A stretch of 15,627 bases of DNA from an uncultured Christensenellaceae bacterium (GTDB lineage: Bacteria > Bacillota > Clostridia > Christensenellales > CAG-138), in the NCBI GenBank assembly GCA_902475645.1, contig CABSAH010000022.1, positions 1 through 15,627 of the forward strand, written 5' to 3'. Below, one piece after another: positions 1 to 5,767 of this stretch. Under the pieces are notes generated by a model. That model did no database searches and was not told the DNA's origin. It saw only the letters and a list, made by a program, of their open reading frames with translations. How positions within the stretch are numbered: the stretch's first letter is position 1; each line of letters opens with the position of its first letter. Position numbers and translations under genes: made by a program.

Positions 1-774
1 CCCATAGCCCATGCCATAGTTTCCGCCGCAAACGGCGCATACCTTGCGGACAATATGGAAGAAGTGGCGGGCTGCGGCGTAAAGGGCAGCGTAAACGGCA
101 AAACCGTGCTTGCTGGCAACGGCAAGCATATGAAAAAAGAAAGCATTGAATACCGTGAACACGCCGAGCGCGGCACAACCGTATACGTTGCGGTGGACGG
201 CAAATACGCCGGCTGCATAGTTATTGACGATACCGTAAAGCCGCAGAGCAAGGAAGCCGTGGCCATGATGCACAAGCACGCTCTGGACGTTGAATTGCTT
301 ACGGGAGACAACAGGGCAAGCGCGGAGGCGGTTGCAATGGAAGTCGGAATAACAAACGTGCATGCTTCGCTTATGCCGGGCGATAAGCTGGATACCCTTA
401 AAAAGATACGCGCGGAGCATGGCCCCGTTGTGTTCGTTGGGGACGGCATAAACGATTCCGTGGTGCTTTCCGGTGCGGATGTGGGCTGCGCAATGGGCGC
501 GGGCGGAACGGATGCGGCGGTTGAGGCGGCGGATATGGTTATAATGGGCGATGAGCTTACGGCTCTGCCCAAGGCCATAGACGTATCCAAGCGCACAATG
601 CTCGTGGCTAAGGAGAATGTTGTATTCGCGCTTGTGATAAAGCTTATTGTTATGATACTCGGCATAACGGGCCATGCGGAAATGTGGATGGCGGTATTTG
701 CGGATGTCGGCGCGGCGCTGATATGCGTGCTTAACGCGGTAAGGCTGCTGCCTGCGCGCAAGGCCGCCAAATAA
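1..774 (+). CDS. P1B-type heavy-metal (Zn/Cd/Pb) transporting ATPase, C-terminal part, 5' end outside window
   Basis: The open frame runs in from the left edge, so the start is missing; 257 residues are visible. They cover the nucleotide-binding domain, the second half of the P domain and the last two membrane helices of a metal-export P-type ATPase. The first visible residues PIA fit the end of the HP motif of P1B pumps. Next come TGDN (about residues 101-104), a PGDK element (about 126-129) and GDGIND (147-152), the Mg-binding hinge. The penultimate helix carries a Lys (about 214, VIKLIV) and the last helix an Asp (about 235, FADVGA). This Lys/Asp pair is the pattern of ZntA/CadA-like Zn2+/Cd2+/Pb2+ pumps rather than Cu+ pumps. 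After GDGIND the sequence reads SVVL where most relatives have a Pro (APxL). The CPC helix and metal-binding N terminus lie outside the window, so substrate choice is an inference. No metal-responsive regulator is visible downstream; the next gene is unrelated. Confidence 0.93.
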   Translation, partial: PIAHAIVSAANGAYLADNMEEVAGCGVKGSVNGKTVLAGNGKHMKKESIEYREHAERGTTVYVAVDGKYAGCIVIDDTVKPQSKEAVAMMHKHALDVELLTGDNRASAEAVAMEVGITNVHASLMPGDKLDTLKKIRAEHGPVVFVGDGINDSVVLSGADVGCAMGAGGTDAAVEAADMVIMGDELTALPKAIDVSKRTMLVAKENVVFALVIKLIVMILGITGHAEMWMAVFADVGAALICVLNAVRLLPARKAAK

Positions 775-800
775 TCGTAGGAGCAAAAATGCCGAAACTA

Positions 801-809
801 TGATAGAAT
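801..809 (+). promoter_or_regulatory. Putative extended -10 promoter for the FHA-SEDS-pbpA operon
   Basis: The 71-base gap after the ATPase gene contains TGATAGAAT, a TGn extended -10 (TG at 801-802, hexamer 804-809), overlapping a second -10-like TATGAT (799-804). I see no good -35 hexamer 16-18 bases upstream, so recognition would lean on the TGn element. The predicted start near 816 leaves a leader of about 30 bases containing the GGAGGT ribosome site (831-836). No terminator hairpin is seen after the ATPase gene, so readthrough is also possible. Confidence 0.4.
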
Positions 810-845
810 AAAACAGAATACTATGCAAACGGAGGTACCGCGCAG

Positions 846-1310
846 ATGGAAACGGCTTATGATATGCTTGCTTCGCTGGCGCGGTATCTTTTTGTGCTTA
901 TAATGCTGTTCGTCATTGCGGCGTCGGCGGTGCTGAGCATAAAGGAGGGGCGCATGATGCGCCGCGCAAGGCGAATTGCCCGCACGAACATACGCTGTAT
1001 AAAGATGATTGAGCCTGATGAACTGAACGGCAGACGGTTTTACATAAACGGCGAATGCAGCATAGGCAGCGGAAACGGCGACGATATAATAATAGACACC
1101 TGCGGCCTTTCGCGCGCGCATGCGGTGCTGTTTGATAACAGGGGGCAAATATGCATAAGGGTCAAGCGCAAAAGATTCTTTTCAATTAACGGCGAGCGGC
1201 AGCATAGCCGCACGGCTGTGCTTGAAATAGGCGACAGGGTGCGCATAATGGATGCGGAGTTCGTATGCATGGGCGCGGGCGGCGGGGAGGACTGCTATGC
1301 TCAAATTTAG
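846..1310 (+). CDS. Membrane-anchored FHA-domain protein
   Basis: A 154-residue protein with one N-terminal membrane segment (about residues 8-32), a basic stretch (36-47, RMMRRARRIAR) and a C-terminal FHA fold (about 62-143). The FHA hallmarks are IGSG (73-76), LSRAH (88-92, the SxxH motif) and ING (114-116). FHA domains usually bind phosphothreonine peptides made by Ser/Thr kinases. Here the Arg of the usual IGR motif is Ser75, so classical phosphopeptide binding is uncertain. The ATG at 846 is chosen because GGAGGT (831-836) lies 9 bases before it. The gene overlaps the SEDS gene by 14 bases and opens an FHA-SEDS-PBP operon resembling the FhaB/RodA/PbpA cluster of Actinobacteria. By that analogy it may recruit or regulate the cell-wall synthase at the membrane, with the FHA domain facing the cytoplasm. 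No Ser/Thr kinase or phosphatase gene is in the window. Confidence 0.85.
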   Translation: METAYDMLASLARYLFVLIMLFVIAASAVLSIKEGRMMRRARRIARTNIRCIKMIEPDELNGRRFYINGECSIGSGNGDDIIIDTCGLSRAHAVLFDNRGQICIRVKRKRFFSINGERQHSRTAVLEIGDRVRIMDAEFVCMGAGGGEDCYAQI

Positions 1311-2565
1311 GCGTGTAGGCGCGGCAAAGGTACTTCTGGCGGTGCTCATATTCGTTACGGCGGCGTTTTTGCTGCTCTCCTTCTCAAAGGAGGAGTTTGA
1401 TGCGCGCGCGCTTTTGTTCATGGCGCTTACAATGCTGCTGATAATGGTTCAGCATATGCTGCTGTGCTTCATTCTGCCCAATGGGGACAGATTGACGGGC
1501 GTGCTTGTGGGCTTTCTTATGGGAATCGGCCTTGTTATGCAGTATAGGCTTAATGCGGATGCGGCGCTTAGGCAGCTTATATTCTCCTGCATAGGGCTTG
1601 CGGCAATGGCTGCAATGCTCATGCTTATGAAAAAGCCGATAGTGCTTTTGTACCTTAGAATACCTGCGGCCATAATAAGCCTTGGCATACTGTGCGCGCT
1701 TTTGTTCGTGGGCAGGGAAGCGGGCGGAGCGGTAAACTGGATAAGCATAGGAGGCATATTGTTTCAGCCGTCGGAATTTGTAAAGATAGCAATGATAATA
1801 GTGCTTGCGGGCGCGATGAGCGAGCGGACAAGCATAGGGGAGCTTATAATGCCAACGCTGTTCGCCGTGGCGGTATGCGCGCTTCTGGTGCTTCAGCGTG
1901 ACCTTGGCGCGGCAATGCTTATGGCAATGGTGTATATAATGATGTTCTATGCCGCAACGTGCAAAATAGGCACAACGCTCTTGGGCATTGCCGCTTGCGG
2001 CGCGGGCGCCGCCGCAAGCTATTATTTATTCGATCATGTTCAGCGGCGTGTGGCCGTTTGGCGCGACCCTTGGGCAACGTATTCAACAAGCGGCTATCAA
2101 ATTGCGCAGGGGCTTATGGCAATAGCGTCCGGCGGTCTGTTCGGCATGGGGCTGGGCGTGGGCTCGCCAAAGCTTATACCCGCGTATAGGACGGACTATA
2201 TATTCGCCGTAATATGCGAAGAATTCGGCATAGCGTTCGGCATAGGCATAATGGCAGTATATCTTATAATAGTCATACGCGGCTGCATGGCGGCGCTAAG
2301 CGTCAAAAACAGGTTCGTCAGCCTTTGCGCGTTCGGTGCAAGTGCGCTGATAGCCGTGCAGACGTTTATAATAATAGGCGGGGTTATAAAGCTGATACCG
2401 CTTACGGGCATAACGATGCCGTTTGTAAGCTACGGCGGCAGCTCGCTGATTGCGTTTATGATGCTGCACGGCATAATTCAGGCCGCGTCCGATATGGGCG
2501 CAGGCGAGCTTGAACGCGCGCTCGATGCGGGCGTATACGATGAAGAAGGCGGGGAGGAAGCATGA
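1297..2565 (+). CDS. SEDS-family peptidoglycan glycosyltransferase (FtsW/RodA/SpoVE family), operonic with a PBP
   Basis: A 422-residue, almost wholly hydrophobic protein with about ten membrane helices, as expected for SEDS enzymes that polymerise lipid II into glycan strands. Family signatures are QPSEFVKIA (157-165), QRDLGAA (200-206), GYQIAQGLMAIASGG (266-280), YRTDYIFAVICEE (297-309) and PLTGITMPFVSYGGSSL (368-384). Asp300 in the RTD motif corresponds to the catalytic Asp of RodA/FtsW. I place the start at ATG 1297, preceded by GGGGAGG (1284-1290, 6-base gap), not at an earlier in-frame ATG (1252) lying inside the FHA gene. The stop overlaps the pbpA start as ATGA, implying coupled translation, and SEDS proteins work as pairs with class B PBPs. 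A separate rodA lies at 8465, so this copy may be a divisome, alternative elongation or sporulation synthase. The long N terminus is closer to the actinobacterial RodA type. I give no symbol because FtsW and RodA cannot be told apart safely here. Confidence 0.92.
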   Translation: MLKFRRVGAAKVLLAVLIFVTAAFLLLSFSKEEFDARALLFMALTMLLIMVQHMLLCFILPNGDRLTGVLVGFLMGIGLVMQYRLNADAALRQLIFSCIGLAAMAAMLMLMKKPIVLLYLRIPAAIISLGILCALLFVGREAGGAVNWISIGGILFQPSEFVKIAMIIVLAGAMSERTSIGELIMPTLFAVAVCALLVLQRDLGAAMLMAMVYIMMFYAATCKIGTTLLGIAACGAGAAASYYLFDHVQRRVAVWRDPWATYSTSGYQIAQGLMAIASGGLFGMGLGVGSPKLIPAYRTDYIFAVICEEFGIAFGIGIMAVYLIIVIRGCMAALSVKNRFVSLCAFGASALIAVQTFIIIGGVIKLIPLTGITMPFVSYGGSSLIAFMMLHGIIQAASDMGAGELERALDAGVYDEEGGEEA

Positions 2566-4040
2566 CGGGGCATAAAAACAGCGGCATAAAAACAATGCTT
2601 GCGGTGTTTATAATCATGTTTGTGCTGCTTGCGGCGTATCTTGTGTATGTTATTGATGCATACGGCGCATATTGGTTTGCAAGTCCGTATAACACCCGCG
2701 TTACAAAGCAAAAAAGCGCCGTTATAGCGGGAACCATAACCGATAGGCACGGCGTAACGCTTGCCAGAAGCGATAATGAAGGCGCGCGGCATTACAGCAG
2801 CGATTATGAAACAAGGCTGTCCTGCGCCCATGCCGTTGGGGACAGCAGCAATCAAACGCTCGGCGCACAGGCTTTGCTTTCAAAATACCTGCTTGGGTTT
2901 GAACAGGGTGCGGGCAACAGGCTGAGCTATCTGTTTTCCGATGAAAAGCGGCGCGGCGATGATGCTGCGCTTACGATAGACGCGCGGCTAAACCGCTATG
3001 CATACGGCCTAATTGAACCCAACGCGGGCGCGGTGCTTGTTATGAACTATAAAACCGGGGAGGTGCTGTGCATGACAAGCGCCCCCGCATTTGACCCCGA
3101 AAAAATGGACGCCTATCTTTCGGGCGATGAGCCGCTTGCGGACGGGGCGATGGTAAACCGCGCAACAATGGGGCGCTATACGCCGGGTTCAACGTTCAAG
3201 CTTATCACGGCCGTGGCGGCGCTAAGATATCTGCCCGATGCCGAAAACCGCACATTTTTGTGCGATGGGCCGCTGGCGTTCAATGCTTCAAGCGGCAAGC
3301 GGGTTAGCATAGCGGAAGCCGTGGATGCGGAGGGCAACGCAAAGGAGGGCTATGTCCTGCTTAGGGACTTTGAGGACGAGGTGCATGGCGAAATAACGCT
3401 AAGCGAGGCTATAAAGCATTCCTGCAACCATGCGTTTGCGTGCATTGCGCTTGAAATAGGCGCGGATAAGCTTATTAAAACGGCGCGCTCGCTCGGAATT
3501 GGCGGCGAGTATGCTTTCGGTGAGCTTGTGGCATACTGCGGCAGCATGGAAAAGCCCGGCACGGATTTTGAATTGGCGTGGAGCGGCGTTGGTCAGCATA
3601 AGGATATTATAACGCCCGTGCAGCTTTGCATGATAACCGCAGGCATAGCAAACGGCGGCACGGCAATGGAGCCTAAAATATGCCTGAGCGTAAGCGATAG
3701 GGCGGGAAATATACAAAAAAGGCTTGCGGGCGAAGAATACAGGGAGCTGTTCCGCGGCAACGAGGCGGAGCTTTTAGCGGGCGCAATGCGCGGCGCGGTA
3801 ACGGGCGGCACGGGCAAAAACGCCGCGGTTAAGGGGCTTAATGTGTGCGGAAAGACGGGCACGGCTGAGGTATCGTCCTCCGGCAAATTCAAGCCCCATG
3901 CTTGGTTCACGGGCTTTGTTGCGGACGCGGCGCATCCATACGCCATAACCGTTATAATAGAAAACGGCGGCGGGGGAGGAAAAGTAGCCGCTCCCATGGC
4001 CGCCGCCGTGCTTGAAAAAATGCTTGAGCTTGGCTATTGA
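2562..4040 (+). CDS. pbpA: Class B penicillin-binding protein (PbpA/FtsI-like D,D-transpeptidase)
   Basis: A 492-residue protein with an N-terminal membrane anchor (about 11-30), a short N-terminal pedestal and a C-terminal transpeptidase domain (about 155-490). All three active-site motifs are present: STFK (Ser210, Lys213), SCN (287-289) and KTGT (431-434). It should cross-link peptide stems outside the membrane and bind beta-lactams. The length is close to that of mycobacterial PbpA and shorter than MrdA-type PBP2, and no PASTA repeats follow. The ATG overlaps the SEDS stop by 4 bases (ATGA) and GGGGAGG (2551-2557) precedes it, so the pair is translationally coupled. The gene has no terminator of its own: its TGA (4038-4040) lies inside the 3' end of the convergent minus-strand gene. 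The symbol follows the operon order (FHA-SEDS-PBP) and length; an FtsI-family name would also be defensible. Confidence 0.9.
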   Translation: MTGHKNSGIKTMLAVFIIMFVLLAAYLVYVIDAYGAYWFASPYNTRVTKQKSAVIAGTITDRHGVTLARSDNEGARHYSSDYETRLSCAHAVGDSSNQTLGAQALLSKYLLGFEQGAGNRLSYLFSDEKRRGDDAALTIDARLNRYAYGLIEPNAGAVLVMNYKTGEVLCMTSAPAFDPEKMDAYLSGDEPLADGAMVNRATMGRYTPGSTFKLITAVAALRYLPDAENRTFLCDGPLAFNASSGKRVSIAEAVDAEGNAKEGYVLLRDFEDEVHGEITLSEAIKHSCNHAFACIALEIGADKLIKTARSLGIGGEYAFGELVAYCGSMEKPGTDFELAWSGVGQHKDIITPVQLCMITAGIANGGTAMEPKICLSVSDRAGNIQKRLAGEEYRELFRGNEAELLAGAMRGAVTGGTGKNAAVKGLNVCGKTGTAEVSSSGKFKPHAWFTGFVADAAHPYAITVIIENGGGGGKVAAPMAAAVLEKMLELGY

Positions 4041-5173
4041 GAGGTATCCTTTGCGTAATAGGCAAGCAGCAAATCAACCATCATGCCGTAGCTTTTAACG
4101 CCGTTTTGCTGATTGTTGAATTTAAGATAATTGTCGTTCATACTGTCCACGGCATCCTCTATCGGGCCTTCAAAGCCGTCCCAATAGGCATTGTAATCCC
4201 TAAGGTCGCGCAGCATACCTTCGCTGTAATATCCGCTTACAAGCTGGTTGAAAAGCTCCGCATCGCTTGCATATAGCTGATTTGCGCAGTTTATAAGCGC
4301 AAGCATTGTGCCCGAATAGCGCACGGAGGCATCAAGGGAATATGTGCAGGCAAGGTAGCTTACAAAGTTCGCTTCATCCTCCCGCGCAATGCCCATATAG
4401 TGCGCCGTTTCATGCGCGGCGGAGGATGCTATAAGCAGCGCGGGCTGGTTTATATTCACGTTCGCTTCCGCAAAATACGGTATGTATATTCCCGCTATGC
4501 CGCCGTAGGACATGGCGACGGACGCCTTGACGCCCTTGGCGGGGTAAACCGTGCCTGCGAATATTGAATAGTCCGCGCCGAGCAGCCTATATGCCGCGGG
4601 TATTTTACCGAATTCCGCCGTGCTGTCCTTTTCAAGCGCGAATACGCCGTTTTCATCCTCCTTAAGGCCGCTCCTAAGTTCTTTTGCCGAGGACGCAAGC
4701 CGCCTGCACAGCGCATCAAGCTCCTCCACCGGCCTTTGTTCAAGCGAAAGCCCCATGCGCTTATATAGCGAAGGGCGGGAATAGTTAAAGCCCCAGTCTA
4801 TATAGAAAAGCGCAAACATAAACGACGCGAATACGCATATGCCCATTATGAAGCTCATCAGCCGCGCAAAGCGCAGCTTTCCCGAAAAAAGCTTAACGAG
4901 GAACACTATAATAAGCACTATCGCCGCCACTATAAGCCCGAACACCACACATTCGGATATCGATACGCCCCGCGCAAGCGACGTTATGTACCCAAGCGCG
5001 CGGCTTATATGCGGATACAGCGGGGCGCTGTATACGTTCTCCGTAGTGTCCGGATATTTGGCGGCAAGTAGGTTCAAGCCGTAGAAGGCCGGAATAAGCA
5101 GCAGCCACGGCAGCTTTTTGAAAAACGGTTTCCATTCGCCCGCGTAGGGGCTTTTTCTTTTAATTTTACCCAT
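4034..5173 (-). CDS. DUF3810-family membrane protein with HExxH metallopeptidase-like motif
   Basis: A 379-residue protein with a basic N terminus, three membrane segments (about residues 21-38, 71-95 and 103-124) and a large soluble C-terminal domain. The HETAH motif (254-258), followed by GIAREDEANF (261-270), has the layout of a zincin with a third acidic ligand (probably Glu267 or Glu265). This matches the DUF3810 family, whose substrate is unknown to me. Protease activity is inferred from the motif alone. ATG 5173 is the only sensible start: there is no upstream in-frame ATG, the next Met lies beyond the second helix, and no Shine-Dalgarno precedes it. A TATAAT box ends only 6 bases before the ATG, which suggests a leaderless message. 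The TAG stop lies within the last codons of pbpA on the other strand. The small minus-strand gene upstream ends 49 bases away and could be co-transcribed. Confidence 0.82.
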   Translation of the reverse strand: MGKIKRKSPYAGEWKPFFKKLPWLLLIPAFYGLNLLAAKYPDTTENVYSAPLYPHISRALGYITSLARGVSISECVVFGLIVAAIVLIIVFLVKLFSGKLRFARLMSFIMGICVFASFMFALFYIDWGFNYSRPSLYKRMGLSLEQRPVEELDALCRRLASSAKELRSGLKEDENGVFALEKDSTAEFGKIPAAYRLLGADYSIFAGTVYPAKGVKASVAMSYGGIAGIYIPYFAEANVNINQPALLIASSAAHETAHYMGIAREDEANFVSYLACTYSLDASVRYSGTMLALINCANQLYASDAELFNQLVSGYYSEGMLRDLRDYNAYWDGFEGPIEDAVDSMNDNYLKFNNQQNGVKSYGMMVDLLLAYYAKDTSQ

Positions 5174-5179
5174 GCGTGT

Positions 5180-5207
5180 ATTATACCACGCCGCGGCGCC
5201 GCGTAAA
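5180..5207 (-). promoter_or_regulatory. Promoter of the DUF3810 gene, placed for a leaderless transcript
   Basis: Read on the minus strand, TTTACG (5207-5202) is followed after 16 bases by TATAAT (5185-5180), preceded by TGG, giving an exact TGn extended -10. Only six bases (ACACGC) separate the -10 from the ATG at 5173, so transcription should begin at or next to the start codon. Confidence 0.6.
5192..5203. repeat. 12-base perfect GC palindrome in the DUF3810 promoter spacer
   Basis: CGCGGCGCCGCG is its own reverse complement and sits between the -35 and -10 of the minus-strand promoter, touching the -35. No T-run follows on either strand, so it is not an intrinsic terminator. It could be an operator, or simply chance in GC-rich DNA. 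Confidence 0.4.
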
Positions 5208-5222
5208 TGTTAAATTTTGCTG

Positions 5223-5693
5223 TTATTTTGGCCTGTAAAGCTCAATAAGCTTCTCCATGTCCGCCTCTTTTGGGGATTCTATTATGGTTGTAACGCTTAC
5301 GCCCGCTTCGCCCTCGGGAAAAAGATAAAGCGTTGGGCCTAACCTTAACGTATCGTAATACACCGTTGCGTGCAGCAGCGCATACGGCAAATACCCTTCG
5401 GCATATGCAAGCAGGTTCGCTTCGCCCCATGCGCAGCTTATGGGGCCCGTAAAAGCGGCGTTGGGTAGTAAGGGCATATCGTTTAGATACGCAAAGCCGA
5501 GCGCATCGGTATATGCGCGTTTTCCGCAGCCCACGGCAACAACATATGCGCCCTCTATCGGTTCAAGCGTATATGCGTTAACGGCCTGCACGCGCAAGCT
5601 GCCGTGCCGCGCCCTTGCAGCCGACGCAAGCGCAGCCGTAAGCAGCACAACGACCGAGGCGATTATTATTATCAAAGCGCGTTTTTTGTTCAT
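5223..5693 (-). CDS. Small membrane-anchored protein with carboxypeptidase-regulatory-like (Ig-fold) domain
   Basis: A 156-residue protein with a KKR-led hydrophobic N terminus (about residues 6-26) that is a signal peptide or anchor; no lipobox Cys is present. Residues about 31-75 fit the CarboxypepD_reg-like pattern: a short strand, TLEPIEGAYV (42-51), then a TDALGFAYL turn, with an AEGYLPYALL strand further on. Such domains are beta-sandwiches often used for surface binding or as accessory domains of envelope proteins. No catalytic motif is visible and I cannot name a specific function. The gene lies directly upstream of the DUF3810 gene on the same strand and divergent from pgi. No Shine-Dalgarno precedes the ATG (the upstream region reads CATATTTTATGCC), so initiation is unusual or the transcript starts very close. 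The pairing with the HETAH membrane protein suggests, but does not prove, a joint envelope role. Confidence 0.72.
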   Translation of the reverse strand: MNKKRALIIIIASVVVLLTAALASAARARHGSLRVQAVNAYTLEPIEGAYVVAVGCGKRAYTDALGFAYLNDMPLLPNAAFTGPISCAWGEANLLAYAEGYLPYALLHATVYYDTLRLGPTLYLFPEGEAGVSVTTIIESPKEADMEKLIELYRPK

Positions 5694-5707
5694 GGCATAA
5701 AATATGA

Positions 5708-5736
5708 TGAGCAGGGAGCGGAATATGTGTTATAAT
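5708..5736 (+). promoter_or_regulatory. Promoter of pgi
   Basis: A consensus TATAAT (5731-5736) preceded by TGT (5728-5730) forms an exact extended -10; the -35 position 17 bases upstream reads TGAGCA, which is weak. The predicted start near 5743 gives a leader of about 25 bases containing AGGAGG. The element lies between the divergent start of the minus-strand gene (5693) and pgi. Confidence 0.65.
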
Positions 5737-5767
5737 TAACCGATTGTTATAAATGAGGAGGAGAGGC

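Noticed and set aside
798..1148. Minus-strand frame over the FHA gene
   Set aside because: No ribosome site or domain; the plus strand has a clear FHA gene with a Shine-Dalgarno.
5753..5767. Upstream in-frame ATG for pgi
   Set aside because: The AGGAGG ribosome site would fall within the coding sequence; ATG 5768 is correctly spaced.
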